The position numbers and the translations under genes are program-made. The notes beneath the pieces are model-generated. The model was not told the DNA's origin, made no database searches, and worked only from the letters and a program-made list of their open reading frames with translations. Shown here piece by piece: positions 36,573-45,759 of a DNA stretch of 64,000 nt (the first letter of the stretch is position 1; every line of letters begins with the position of its first letter). This DNA is from Boseongicola aestuarii (GTDB lineage Bacteria; Pseudomonadota; Alphaproteobacteria; Rhodobacterales; Rhodobacteraceae): assembly GCF_900184815.1 (NCBI RefSeq), contig NZ_FXXQ01000009.1:1-64000 (forward strand), in the 5' to 3' direction.

Positions 36573-37508
36573 ATGGAAATACTTCTCGCGATACTTGGCG
36601 TGGGACTGTTGGCATCGCTGGTTGGCGGCGGCGGTTCGGGCGGTGGCCTTGAAACCGACGAACCGGACCTCACTGACGAAGGCACGCCTGGGCCGGACCT
36701 TCTGATCGGAACGCCGTTCGACGACGTGATCTTCGCACGCGCAGGCAACGACACGATAAACGGTGGCATCGGCAACGACTATCTGGATGGAAACGCCGAT
36801 GACGACGAAGTCTACGGCGAAACCGGCGATGACTCACTTTTTGGTGGAGACGGCGACGATACCCTCGGCGGAGGCACTGGCAACGACTTTCTGCGAGGGG
36901 GGGCAGGCGATGACGAGTTGCGCGGCGGTGCTGGCAATGACCTGCTCGAAGGCGCGCTAAACGCCGATTTTCTGCAAGGTGACGGCGGCAATGACACTCT
37001 GAGGGGCGGTCCGGGCAAGGATTTCCTGACCGGCAACCTTGGCGTCGACGAGCTTGAGGGCGGCCCCGGAAACGACACGTTGATCGGCCTCGCCGGCAAT
37101 TACCTCAATGCGCCCGCCACCGATGCGGATGAGAGCGACCGCCTTGAAGGCTGGGAGGGCGAGGATTTCATCGTCATGGGCGCGGGCGACGATGCTTGGG
37201 GCGAGTTCGCGACGACGCGCGCAGACGGCGCATCCGACACTTTTGTGTCGGGCATCTGGGCGACAGGCAACCCTCCCACGGTGCATGACTTTGATCCAGC
37301 CGTGGATCAACTTGTGCTGTACTACGATCCGGTGGTTCTGACCGACCCTGAGGTGACCGTGACCGCGGTCGATATCGGCGGCGAGATCACCTATCAGGTT
37401 GGACTTAATGACAACGTCCTGATGCTGATCGACATGGGCACCACCGGCGGCGTTGTGCTGCCAACCGATGTCGACCTGCGCACCCCAAGCCTCGCGCCCA
37501 CAGTCTGA
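36573..37508 (+). CDS. RTX (hemolysin-type calcium-binding) repeat protein
   Basis: A 311-residue protein. A short hydrophobic N terminus (EILLAILGVGLLASLVGGGG) precedes about a dozen nonapeptide repeats of the GGxGNDxLxG type (residues about 45-180: GIGNDYLDG, GDGDDTLGG, GAGNDLLEG and so on), which fold into a calcium-stabilised beta-roll. The C-terminal 100 residues have no recognised domain. Many RTX proteins leave via type I secretion, but no type I system is nearby and the N-terminal hydrophobic segment suggests membrane anchoring instead. The ATG at 36573 is preferred; a longer frame from 36474 is unlikely. Confidence 0.85.
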   Translation: MEILLAILGVGLLASLVGGGGSGGGLETDEPDLTDEGTPGPDLLIGTPFDDVIFARAGNDTINGGIGNDYLDGNADDDEVYGETGDDSLFGGDGDDTLGGGTGNDFLRGGAGDDELRGGAGNDLLEGALNADFLQGDGGNDTLRGGPGKDFLTGNLGVDELEGGPGNDTLIGLAGNYLNAPATDADESDRLEGWEGEDFIVMGAGDDAWGEFATTRADGASDTFVSGIWATGNPPTVHDFDPAVDQLVLYYDPVVLTDPEVTVTAVDIGGEITYQVGLNDNVLMLIDMGTTGGVVLPTDVDLRTPSLAPTV

Positions 37509-37604
37509 TTTAAAGAAAATTCTCTGCACTTCGCCTGCCGCGAGAAAGGTTATGGTAAGGCCGGTTTGCGAATGTGACCGCGATGATCAATGTCGGGGTG
37601 CGCC

Positions 37605-38447
37605 GTGCAGACGGAATTTTGGATACTGGGATGGATGTGTTTTGTGGTCATTCTGGCCATCTTGCGTGCGCGTCGAAGGCGTCTTGAATGGCGCAATCAG
37701 CCCGGACTAGCAGTGGTATCGCACGATGACCCGGATTTAATCGCGCCGCGCGAGATGCGCATGGATGCGGGCGGGGAAGGGGCTTCTGATCCCGACCGTC
37801 ACACCACAGATCGCGGCGCAAAAGAAACTGGGGTTTCACCCGAAGATGGTATGACCCCGGTCGTTCACTCCGTACTGCCGGATGTGGCGGAATTCCTCAT
37901 ACCCGATTTTCGGCCGAACCTTGATATCTGCGAGGTCGATCTGCGGTATCCCGACATTGATTTCGCCCACTGGCGCGCACCGGGAATGGCCGCGATGATG
38001 TTCACGGACGGCGCAGAAACACTGACGGTTTTCTTCGAAGGACTGGATGTCATACCTTTGGCGGGCGTCTTCGTGCGCTTTGTTCACCCGCGCAACGGGC
38101 CGCAGACCTATCTCCTGTCGGACCTTCTGGACGTCGATGAAAGCGAAATCTCCTACGAGGAAGCGGCATTCAAAATCGACGCGCGGCGCGATCTGTCAAA
38201 TCCTGAAAACGGACCTGACGCAAGGCCACTTGCCTTCCACAATTTCGACACCGCCAGGGAATGTATCGAAGTCTTCGTCCCCCAGGATCGCCTCGCCAAA
38301 ACAGCTGTATCCATCTCGTCGACACCGGACGGCTCGGATGCGCTTGTGCTTGTCGACGGACATGTCGCCGCCATTCTGGTGGGCGCTGTGGATGCAGGCC
38401 CGCGCAACATCAAACTTGTCGCCTCTCAGCAGATCGTGGCTGCATAG
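37605..38447 (+). CDS. Hypothetical membrane-anchored protein
   Basis: A protein of about 280 residues. One hydrophobic segment at the N terminus (FWILGWMCFVVILAIL) is followed by RARRRR, indicating an N-out, C-in anchor with a large cytosolic domain. The soluble part is acidic and contains no motif I know; it carries a beta-rich central block (VDLRYPDIDFAHWRAPGMAAMMFTDG). The GTG at 37605 has GGGG upstream; an ATG at 37590 is five codons longer. It ends by overlapping the converging DUF1643 gene by 38 bases. Confidence 0.55.
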   Translation: MQTEFWILGWMCFVVILAILRARRRRLEWRNQPGLAVVSHDDPDLIAPREMRMDAGGEGASDPDRHTTDRGAKETGVSPEDGMTPVVHSVLPDVAEFLIPDFRPNLDICEVDLRYPDIDFAHWRAPGMAAMMFTDGAETLTVFFEGLDVIPLAGVFVRFVHPRNGPQTYLLSDLLDVDESEISYEEAAFKIDARRDLSNPENGPDARPLAFHNFDTARECIEVFVPQDRLAKTAVSISSTPDGSDALVLVDGHVAAILVGAVDAGPRNIKLVASQQIVAA

Positions 38448-38961
38448 GCGGGGACCACGGGATCGGTTCCTGCGCATAGCTGACATAAAGCGGATGGCGC
38501 GGATGCCCGTCCTTGGTTTGTCCAAGGCACAAGAGCGTCGCATCATGACTTGCCATGGTGCCAGCCACCACCGCACCGCGCGCCAGATACGCGCCATGCA
38601 CACCCCAGGCACAAAGGACATCATCTGCCCAGATTGCCGCTTCCTGAAGTTGCGTATCGTTGTCGGGACCGTTCGGATCACGCGCTTTTTTAAGCAAATC
38701 GGGATGTGTCTCGCGCCAGGCAAAAATATTGCAGACCCGCATCGCACCATAACCAAGCCGGCGCGCGCGCCGTTCGCAGCGCTCGACCGTCGGGTCATTG
38801 GCCAGTTCTGTCGCCTTCGAGGGATTGAGCATCACGAACACCAACCGCCGCCCGCCCGCGTCCCATTCCCGCGTCAGCGCGTAGCGATACTTCTCGCAAG
38901 GGGAGTAGACGGCACTGCTTCGGGTGCCGGCGTGCGAATGCCTGCGGACGATCAGACTCAC
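38410..38961 (-). CDS. DUF1643 domain-containing protein
   Basis: A 183-residue protein of the DUF1643 family, recognised by [38 protein letters not shown] and [14 protein letters not shown]. No signal or membrane segment; function unknown. It is co-directional with truB and overlaps the truB stop (ATGA), so it is translated from the same transcript. Confidence 0.85.
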   Translation of the reverse strand: MSLIVRRHSHAGTRSSAVYSPCEKYRYALTREWDAGGRRLVFVMLNPSKATELANDPTVERCERRARRLGYGAMRVCNIFAWRETHPDLLKKARDPNGPDNDTQLQEAAIWADDVLCAWGVHGAYLARGAVVAGTMASHDATLLCLGQTKDGHPRHPLYVSYAQEPIPWSPPMQPRSAERRQV

Positions 38962-39863
38962 AACCGGAAAACGCGCGTCGGAGCCAATTCGCCCGACCGA
39001 TACACCCCGACAGCTACGGGCCGTCCCTGAAACGACGCCCAGGCCATTTCGCCGAAGTCCGCTTCACTTGAAATCACCGTGCCGGGATTGCCGTTTGCAA
39101 GGCGCGTGGCACCTTCCGCGGATACCCGGCATTCGGGCAGATCGGCCAAACCGACTTCAAGCGGCAACAGGACCTCGTCCAGTTCCTGCGTGCGGGCCAT
39201 GTCGTTGATCCGGTCCAGCGGCACGGCGTCCTCCAGCGTAAAAGGCCCCGACCAGATGCGCCGCAATGTCAGCACATGCCCGAAACACCCCAGCGCCGCA
39301 CCCAGATCGCGCGCGATCGAGCGCACATATCCGCCCTTGCCGCACTCCATCTCAAAGGTCGCGTGGTCAGCGTCTGCCCGCGCGATCATCTCAAGTCGCT
39401 CGACAAAAAGCGGACGTGCCGCGATGTCGACTTCCTCGCCCGCGCGCGCCATCGCGTAGGCCCGCTGCCCATCGATTTTGACCGCTGAGAACTGTGGGGG
39501 GACCTGCATGATCTCTCCGACAAATGCGGGCAAAGCGGCTTCGATCTCGGCGTCGCTTGGCCGTGTGTCCGAAGTCACAATGACCTCGCCCTCGGTGTCG
39601 TCCGTGTTGGTCGCCTCACCGAATTTGACCGTGAATTCATAAGCTTTCTGGGCGTCGGTCACAAATGGCACTGTCTTTGTGGCCTCGCCCAAAGCCACCG
39701 CCAGAATGCCCGTCGCTTCCGGATCCAACGTGCCGGCATGTCCCGCCTTGTTGGCGTTGAACGCCCAGCGCACCTTGCCTACGGCATTGGTCGATGACAT
39801 GCCGGCAGGCTTGTCCACAACGACCCATCCCGAGATATCCCGTCCCTTTTTGCGTCGCGCCAC
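38958..39863 (-). CDS. truB: tRNA pseudouridine(55) synthase TruB
   Basis: A 301-residue enzyme that isomerises U55 in the T-loop of tRNAs. [13 protein letters not shown] at the start, the catalytic aspartate D47 in [12 protein letters not shown], and [10 protein letters not shown] are diagnostic. Full length. It lies between a DUF2233 gene and DUF1643 on the minus strand, in the remnant of the rbfA-truB-rpsO-pnp translation cluster. Confidence 0.96.
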   Translation of the reverse strand: MARRKKGRDISGWVVVDKPAGMSSTNAVGKVRWAFNANKAGHAGTLDPEATGILAVALGEATKTVPFVTDAQKAYEFTVKFGEATNTDDTEGEVIVTSDTRPSDAEIEAALPAFVGEIMQVPPQFSAVKIDGQRAYAMARAGEEVDIAARPLFVERLEMIARADADHATFEMECGKGGYVRSIARDLGAALGCFGHVLTLRRIWSGPFTLEDAVPLDRINDMARTQELDEVLLPLEVGLADLPECRVSAEGATRLANGNPGTVISSEADFGEMAWASFQGRPVAVGVYRSGELAPTRVFRL

Positions 39864-39923
39864 GTCAGGTTCCGCCTTTGGTATCCGTCAAAAAACGCCT
39901 GCTACCGCCTGCGGGCTGGGGCG

Positions 39924-40667
39924 TCAATCAGCGGCGCGCGTCACCGCCAGCATCGGCCCGAACGGAAACCCGATATCGCGGCGCCCGAAATCAGGCGCAA
40001 AAAGCCGCGAAACCTTGCCGTCCATGAACAGCGCGTTCGGCGTCTCCAGCACATCGCGAAAAAACCGCGCGAAATGGTGGAACGTCACGGGGGTATCCGA
40101 AATAACCGCAAAAAAGGCGCCATCCCCGCGCACACCAACGCCATTGCGAATGAACTGTGACGTGCTGTCGGGCAAAAAGCGCGGATGCAATGCGCCGTCG
40201 ATCACCAGCATCGGTCCCGATTGCGAGGCAAAGGCACACTCCGGCGCCGCCGCCTCGAAAGCGCGGCTTTCCATCACCAGAACCGCGTCGCCTTGGATAC
40301 ACAGCACACCATTCGGAAGCAGCCCGAAATTTCCAGGTCCCGCGCGTGTCACCAGTCCGGCTTCTTCGACACCGTCCTCGACATAAAGCCCGACCGGGCG
40401 GCGATCGGCGTGGTACATGCCGCCGTTCATCGCAAAGACGATCTCACGCCCCTCGCGTGCGGCCTCGGCCCCCAGACGGTCGAATGTGCCCAGAATATCG
40501 CCCGCTTCGTCACGCAGATAAAGCCGGATGTCATCGCCGGGGGTCGCTTCGCAAACGCTGAAAGATGTGCCCTCAAAGTCGACGGTGCCACACCCGCCAG
40601 CCGATGCCGCGCCCGCCGTCAAAAGCGCCAGACTAATCGCTGTCCAGATCGCGGCGAACATTGTCAT
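39924..40667 (-). CDS. DUF2233 / phosphodiester glycosidase-like exported protein
   Basis: A protein of about 247 residues, exported: signal peptide MFAAIWTAISLALLTAGAASA. The mature domain has IVFAMNGGMYHADRRPVGLYVEDG, the NGG-x-Y motif and later SGPMLVIDG of the DUF2233 (NAGPA-like phosphodiester glycosidase) family, which cleaves sugar phosphodiesters in other bacteria; activity here is inferred. The ATG at 40667 (or the ATG at 40661) overlaps the end of rbfA by about 35 bases. Confidence 0.8.
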   Translation of the reverse strand: MTMFAAIWTAISLALLTAGAASAGGCGTVDFEGTSFSVCEATPGDDIRLYLRDEAGDILGTFDRLGAEAAREGREIVFAMNGGMYHADRRPVGLYVEDGVEEAGLVTRAGPGNFGLLPNGVLCIQGDAVLVMESRAFEAAAPECAFASQSGPMLVIDGALHPRFLPDSTSQFIRNGVGVRGDGAFFAVISDTPVTFHHFARFFRDVLETPNALFMDGKVSRLFAPDFGRRDIGFPFGPMLAVTRAAD

Positions 40668-41031
40668 CTGCAAAAATCCGGCGCGTGTCGTCCAGCCGGT
40701 CAAAGGTTTCGTCGATCTCAAAGCGGATTTCGGGCGCAAACTTCAGGGACAGCCCCTTCGCGACGACGCGGCGAATTTCCGAGCGGTTCTTGCGCAACGC
40801 CAGCAACGCGGCCTCACGGTCCCCACCGCCAAGCGGCAGGATATAGGCCGTGGCGACCTTCAGATCGGTCGAACACCGCACTTCGCCCACGGTGATCGAC
40901 ATGCGCCCCAGATCAGGGTCATGAATGTCGCCCTGATTGAGCACATCGCTCAACCGACGACGCACCAGTTCCGCCACCCGAAGCTGGCGTTGGGTCGGTC
41001 CTGAACCGTCATTGTAACGAGGCTTTGCCAT
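40633..41031 (-). CDS. rbfA: 30S ribosome-binding factor A
   Basis: A 132-residue cold-shock-linked ribosome assembly factor. RQLRVAELVRRRLSDVLNQ and SITVGEVRCSTDLKVATAYILPLG are the RbfA signatures; the C-terminal end is acidic and polar (DDTRRIFADDN). Typical length. It is the promoter-proximal gene of the minus-strand cluster leading to truB. Confidence 0.93.
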   Translation of the reverse strand: MAKPRYNDGSGPTQRQLRVAELVRRRLSDVLNQGDIHDPDLGRMSITVGEVRCSTDLKVATAYILPLGGGDREAALLALRKNRSEIRRVVAKGLSLKFAPEIRFEIDETFDRLDDTRRIFADDNVRRDLDSD

Positions 41032-41125
41032 GCGTCGGATCTAGTCGTTCGCGCGGCGTCTCGCAAGCCGCGCTTTTCTCGCGCGGCTCTAGGTCGTATG
41101 GAAGGGCGACAAAGGAGACACAACG

Positions 41126-41938
41126 ATGCACGATCTACCCGGAATTGTGATCACTGGCGCGGCGGGCCGCATGGGGCAGACGCTGATCAAGGCTGTCAGC
41201 GACAGCGACGCAATGCGCCTGATCGGCGTTCTCGAACGTCCGGGCCATGCCTGGATCGGTCAGGATATCGGTGTCGCGATGGGCGGCGCTGAAATGGGTA
41301 TCACGGTTGGCGATGATCCGCTTGAGGCCTTTGCCAGCGCGCAGGCGGTGATCGATTTCACCGCACCCGTCGCCACCGTCGCCCATGCCGCAATCGCCGC
41401 GCAGGCGCGCATCGTGCATGTCATCGGCACCACCGGCATGGACGAGGCCGAGCTTGCCAAAATCGCCGCGGCGGCGCGCCACGCCACGATCATCCGCGCT
41501 GGAAACATGACCCTTGGAGTAAACTTGCTCACGCTCCTGACGAAAAAAGTGGCCGAGGCTCTCGATGAGGATTTCGACATCGAGATCGTCGAAGCCCATC
41601 ATCACCACAAGGTTGATGCGCCTTCAGGCACGGCCCTGATGCTGGGCGAAGCCGCCGCCGCCGGGCGCGGTGTCGCGCTTGAGGACGTGTCGGACCGGGG
41701 TCGCGACGGGATCTCAGGCGCCCGCAAGCGCGGGAACATCGGTTTCCACGCCATTCGCGGTGGCGATATCGCGGGCGAACACGACGTGATTTTCGCCGCG
41801 CCGGGCGAGCGGATCGTCTTGCGTCACATCGCGACGGACCGAAGCATTTTCGCCCGAGGCGCTCTAAGAGCCGCGCTTTGGGGGCAGGGGAGGGACCCTG
41901 GCGAGTACGATATGCTGGATGTTCTCGGATTGAATTGA
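41126..41938 (+). CDS. dapB: 4-hydroxy-tetrahydrodipicolinate reductase
   Basis: A 270-residue enzyme of lysine and meso-diaminopimelate synthesis, reducing the dihydrodipicolinate precursor with NAD(P)[14 protein letters not shown] (nucleotide-binding), [23 protein letters not shown] and the [16 protein letters not shown] substrate loop (catalytic His and Lys) are intact. AAGGAG precedes the ATG. It diverges from rbfA and is followed by a small exported protein gene. Confidence 0.97.
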   Translation: MHDLPGIVITGAAGRMGQTLIKAVSDSDAMRLIGVLERPGHAWIGQDIGVAMGGAEMGITVGDDPLEAFASAQAVIDFTAPVATVAHAAIAAQARIVHVIGTTGMDEAELAKIAAAARHATIIRAGNMTLGVNLLTLLTKKVAEALDEDFDIEIVEAHHHHKVDAPSGTALMLGEAAAAGRGVALEDVSDRGRDGISGARKRGNIGFHAIRGGDIAGEHDVIFAAPGERIVLRHIATDRSIFARGALRAALWGQGRDPGEYDMLDVLGLN

Positions 41939-41990
41939 TCCAATCCCGATCCTGTTTCGTATCATGTGAAACATGATGGGGAACCACCAA

Positions 41991-42362
41991 ATGAGCCGCC
42001 TGTTCAAAACGCTTTCGCTCTCTGCCGCAGTTTTCGGCCTGCTTGCAACGTCCGCGCTTGCCGAAGGCTTTCAGCGCGTCGAAGACGAGGCGAACTTCGT
42101 CAAGCTTGTGAAGGATCGCGACCTCAAGCGGTTCGGCATTCGCCTGCAAGTCAGCGACAGCGGTCAAATCGTCGGTCGTGCGTTCGGTCAAGACGTGACG
42201 GGCAAGTGGGATTGGCAAAACGGCTTTTTCTGCCGCGACCTCTACCTCAGCGGCAAAGCGCTCGACCCCGACAATTGCCAGCTTGTCGAAGTTCGCGGAA
42301 ACACCGTGCGGTTCACGTCTGACATGGGCCGCGGCGACTCGGCGGCACTTCGTATCGAATAA
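41991..42362 (+). CDS. Small exported protein downstream of dapB
   Basis: A 123-residue protein with signal peptide MSRLFKTLSLSAAVFGLLATSALA. The mature part has KWDWQNGFFCRDLYLSG and DNCQLVEVRGNTVRFTSDMGRGDSA, with two cysteines that may pair. Homologues occur in Rhodobacteraceae and are sometimes labelled dihydrodipicolinate reductase only because of their position next to dapB; nothing in this sequence supports that enzyme activity. The ATG at 41991 has GGGGA upstream; ATG at 41976 is an alternative. Confidence 0.75.
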   Translation: MSRLFKTLSLSAAVFGLLATSALAEGFQRVEDEANFVKLVKDRDLKRFGIRLQVSDSGQIVGRAFGQDVTGKWDWQNGFFCRDLYLSGKALDPDNCQLVEVRGNTVRFTSDMGRGDSAALRIE

Positions 42363-42383
42363 GCCACCCCTGCGGTCGAACGG

Positions 42384-42560
42384 CTAAAAGTCGACTGCAA
42401 TCCCCTTCTTCTCCCAATCGCCATAGCGCACCGGCTCCGGCCCGTCGCGCCCGCCCAATTCGGTGGGCAACGCCTCGGCCTTGGCGGCCTTGCGGCGCGC
42501 TTCGGCTTCTTCCAATGCGCGCTTGGCTTCGGGGGGCAGGGGCTTGGTTTCATCCGACAT
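42384..42560 (-). CDS. DUF1674 / SDHAF4-like succinate dehydrogenase assembly factor
   Basis: A 58-residue protein: a lysine/glutamate-rich helix, then GGRDGPEPVRYGDWEKKGIAVDF, the invariant C-terminal block of the DUF1674 family, homologous to the eukaryotic SDHAF4 that protects flavinylated SdhA during assembly of complex II. The ATG at 42560 is the family-typical start. It diverges from rsmB. Confidence 0.88.
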   Translation of the reverse strand: MSDETKPLPPEAKRALEEAEARRKAAKAEALPTELGGRDGPEPVRYGDWEKKGIAVDF

Positions 42561-42636
42561 GGTGAAAGGCTTCCTTGTTGCGGCGTTTCCTTTGATATAC
42601 GCGGGCGGCAACTTTGGACAAGTCGGGGCGGGCGGA

Positions 42637-43896
42637 ATGACGCAAGCAGGGTTGGAACCCAGACGGCGCGCTGTCGCGCTTATGACGCAGGTGACGGAAG
42701 ACCATCTGCCGCTGCACACGCCGCATCGGCTGGACGAAGTGCTTCAGGGCCTCCCCCCCGAAGACCGCGCCCGCGCCCTGCGGCTCGCCACCGAGGCCCT
42801 GCGCTGGGCCAACCGCTCGGATCGTTTGCTTGGCCCGCATCTTCGTATGAAGCCTGAAGACCCTGTCCTGAACGCCATGCGTCTGGCGCTTTACGAAATC
42901 AACGTCACGGGCGCCCCCAGCCACGCCGCCGTCAACGCTGCCGTGTCGATCGTCAAGAAAAGCAAGGCGGGCCTCGTCAATGCGGTTTTGCGCAATGTTG
43001 GCCGCACCGAAACCGATTGGAACGCGCTTCCCCCGCCAATGACCGCCAAATGGCTGCGCAAACGCCTCATCGCGAGATATAAGAAGGACGCGGTGGCTGC
43101 GATGGAAATCGCCCACGCCCAAACGCCACCTCTCGATATTACCGTCAAAAGCGATCCCGCGGGTTGGGCTGAAAAGCTTGGCGCGAGCCTGCTCCCGACG
43201 GGCAACTTGCGCCTTGCAAATGCCGGGCAGGTCTCCGTGCTTGAAGGCTTTGACGCCGGCGAGTGGTGGGTACAGGACGCAGGCGCCTCACTTCCTGCTC
43301 TCCTGCTCGACGCGAAACCCGGCGAGCGTGTCCTCGACCTCTGCGCCGCCCCCGGCGGCAAGACCATGCAACTGATCAACGCCGGCGCGGACGTCACCGC
43401 TCTCGACATCTCGGACAACCGCGTCGTGCGCCTTCGCGAAAACCTCGCCCGCGTCGACATGACGGCGCATCTCGTGGTCGCCGACGCGCTCGAATGGACC
43501 CCCGAGACCGCCTTCGAAGCAATCCTCCTTGACGCGCCCTGCACCGCGACCGGCACCCTGCGCCGTCACCCCGACCTCGGGTTCGCCAAGGACGGCACCG
43601 AGCTGGAAACGCTTCTCCCGTTGCAGGCAGCCCTGATCGACCGCGCGCTCACATGGCTGAAACCGGGCGGTCGTCTGGTTTATTGCACTTGCTCGCTCTT
43701 GCCCGAAGAAGGCGAAGCCCAACTGGAATCCGCTCTGAAACGCCATCCGGACATCACCGTCTCCGACACCCTCCCGACAGGCGTGGACCCCGCATGGAAA
43801 GCTCCCGGCGGAGGCCTCCGCCTGCGCCCCGATTTCTGGCCGGACCAAGGCGGTATTGATGGTTTCTTTACCGCATTGCTGCGAAAACCCGCCTGA
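42637..43896 (+). CDS. rsmB: 16S rRNA m5C967 methyltransferase RsmB family protein
   Basis: A 419-residue SAM-dependent methyltransferase. The N-terminal NusB-like RNA-binding domain (about 1-140) precedes the Rossmann methyltransferase: VLDLCAAPGGKTMQL (SAM site), DAPCTATGTLRRHPD and YCTCSLLPEEGE with the catalytic cysteine. The ATG at 42637 starts the family-typical N terminus; longer open sequence overlaps the divergent DUF1674 gene and is rejected. It leads the rsmB–heparinase-like–purH block. Confidence 0.9.
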   Translation: MTQAGLEPRRRAVALMTQVTEDHLPLHTPHRLDEVLQGLPPEDRARALRLATEALRWANRSDRLLGPHLRMKPEDPVLNAMRLALYEINVTGAPSHAAVNAAVSIVKKSKAGLVNAVLRNVGRTETDWNALPPPMTAKWLRKRLIARYKKDAVAAMEIAHAQTPPLDITVKSDPAGWAEKLGASLLPTGNLRLANAGQVSVLEGFDAGEWWVQDAGASLPALLLDAKPGERVLDLCAAPGGKTMQLINAGADVTALDISDNRVVRLRENLARVDMTAHLVVADALEWTPETAFEAILLDAPCTATGTLRRHPDLGFAKDGTELETLLPLQAALIDRALTWLKPGGRLVYCTCSLLPEEGEAQLESALKRHPDITVSDTLPTGVDPAWKAPGGGLRLRPDFWPDQGGIDGFFTALLRKPA

Positions 43897-43988
43897 CGCC
43901 AAATTTTTCGATGACGTGCAAGTCCGTTTGCGGTTAAACTTTAAGCGTAAGTTCGAAAAAATCGAACGACAGAGGCAGGGCGACCACG

Positions 43989-45737
43989 TTGTCCAAAGAC
44001 ATGACATGGACCGCGCGCAAGACGCGCTTTATGAACCGTTTGCACGCGCGAGTTGCCTCCTTCTCGCGCCCGGCAGCGGCTTTTTCCACCACGCCTGAAC
44101 CCCGCACGATCGGCTCTTTTGCCCGTGGCCGCCAGATAACAGGGGGCAATTTTCTGTTTGCGGGCTTCCTCGTCGAAGCCCCCGACACGGCAATCTGGGA
44201 CCTTCCTATGCCGGACGAAGGGTTCGAATCCGAAATCCACGGCTTCACATGGCTCGACGATCTGGCCGCTGTCGGCGACCACCACGCCACCAAACGCGCA
44301 CAAGCATGGACCCACGCCTGGATCGCGCAAAACGGGCGCGGCGCTGGCCCCGGCTGGACACCCGATCTGACCGGCCGCCGCCTGATCCGCTGGATCAACC
44401 ACGCGATCCTCCTGCTGAACGGTCAGGAACGCGGCGTCAGCGAGGCTTACTTCCGGTCCCTCGCCGCTCAGACGATATTCCTCAGCCGTCGCTGGAAAGC
44501 CGCATCCCCCGGCCTGCCACGTTTCGAAGCCCTCACCGGCCTGATCTACGCTGGCCTCGCTCTTGACGGAATGGACGCCCACGTCGGCCACGCCACCCGC
44601 GCCCTTGCCCAGGAATGTGCCCGCGAGATCGACCCCGACGGTGGCCTCTCAACCCGCAATCCCGAAGAACTGCTTGAGGTCTTCACGCTGCTGAACTGGG
44701 CTGCGGCCGCATTGCAAGACATGGGCCAGTCCCCCGGCGCCGCCCATATCACTGCCATCGAAGCGGTCGCCCCTGTCCTGCGCGCGCTGCGCCACGCAGA
44801 CGGCGGCCTCGCGCGTTTCCACGGCGGAGGTCGCGGCCTCGAAGGTCGCCTCGACCGCTCGCTGGCCTCCTCGGGTGTCAAAGCCTTCCCCAACGAAGGC
44901 CTCGCGATGGGCTACGCGCGCATCAGCCACGGCCGCACCAGCGTCATCGCCGACGCCGCCCGCCCGCCACGCGCCGACGCTTCGGCCAATGGCCACGCCT
45001 CGACACTTGCATTTGAACTCACCTCGGGCCGCCGCCCGGTCATCGTCAACTGCGGCTCCGGCGCGACGTTCGGCAAAAGCTGGCGCCGCGCAGGCCGGGC
45101 AACACCCAGCCACTCGACCTTGGGCATCGAAGGTCTGTCGTCGTCCCGCCTCGGCTCGGCTGGGAAAATGTCCGACCACGCCTCGGAATTCCTCGTCGAC
45201 ACGCCCCGCGAAGTTCGCTTCGAACGCGATGACGTCGACGGCGGCACGCGCCTTGTGGTCGGCCACGACGGCTACCTGTCCAGCCACGGCCTGACCCACG
45301 TGCGTACGCTTCACCTCAGTGACGATGGTCGCTCCCTGAACGGCGAAGACACTCTCATCGCCTTCGACGCCTCCGACCGCAGACGCTTCGACCTTGCCTT
45401 CGACAAATCGAAACTCCGCGGCATTCCATTCTCGGTGCGCTTCCATCTGCACCCCGACGTTGACGCCACTCTCGATATGAACGGCACAGCCGTCTCGATG
45501 GCGCTAAAAAGCGGTGAAATATGGGTTTTCCGCGCAAACGGCGAAGCATCTCTGTCCCTTGAACAAAGCGTCTACCTCGAAAAATCGAGACTTTCTCCAC
45601 GTGCGACCAAACAGATTGTTCTATCTGGCGCCGCGATGGAGTATGCCACCCGCGTGAACTGGTCGCTTGCCAAAGCGCAAGAGACCCCGTCGGCCATCCG
45701 CGACTATGCGATGGACGACGTGATGGCGGTGGATTGA
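43989..45737 (+). CDS. Heparinase II/III family protein
   Basis: A 582-residue protein with an alpha/alpha-toroid N-terminal part and a C-terminal beta-sheet Heparinase_II/III domain (recognisable around [19 protein letters not shown]-like sequence, [21 protein letters not shown] and HSTLGIEG). No signal peptide is evident, unlike secreted heparinases, and the gene always sits with rsmB and purH in this group, so its real substrate is unclear; cell-envelope polysaccharide turnover has been assumed. The TTG at 43989 has AGGCAGGG upstream; ATG at 44001 is an alternative. Confidence 0.82.
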   Translation: MSKDMTWTARKTRFMNRLHARVASFSRPAAAFSTTPEPRTIGSFARGRQITGGNFLFAGFLVEAPDTAIWDLPMPDEGFESEIHGFTWLDDLAAVGDHHATKRAQAWTHAWIAQNGRGAGPGWTPDLTGRRLIRWINHAILLLNGQERGVSEAYFRSLAAQTIFLSRRWKAASPGLPRFEALTGLIYAGLALDGMDAHVGHATRALAQECAREIDPDGGLSTRNPEELLEVFTLLNWAAAALQDMGQSPGAAHITAIEAVAPVLRALRHADGGLARFHGGGRGLEGRLDRSLASSGVKAFPNEGLAMGYARISHGRTSVIADAARPPRADASANGHASTLAFELTSGRRPVIVNCGSGATFGKSWRRAGRATPSHSTLGIEGLSSSRLGSAGKMSDHASEFLVDTPREVRFERDDVDGGTRLVVGHDGYLSSHGLTHVRTLHLSDDGRSLNGEDTLIAFDASDRRRFDLAFDKSKLRGIPFSVRFHLHPDVDATLDMNGTAVSMALKSGEIWVFRANGEASLSLEQSVYLEKSRLSPRATKQIVLSGAAMEYATRVNWSLAKAQETPSAIRDYAMDDVMAVD

Positions 45738-45759
45738 GACAGAAAAGAAGAATTCAACG

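Noticed and set aside
36750-37090. Short tandem repetitiveness that could suggest a repeat array
   Set aside because: It is the coding sequence of RTX nonapeptide repeats, not a CRISPR; unit spacing follows codons and spacers are not unique.
44219-44229. GGTTCGAATCC resembling a tRNA T-loop
   Set aside because: It lies within the heparinase-like coding sequence and no acceptor or anticodon stems fit around it.
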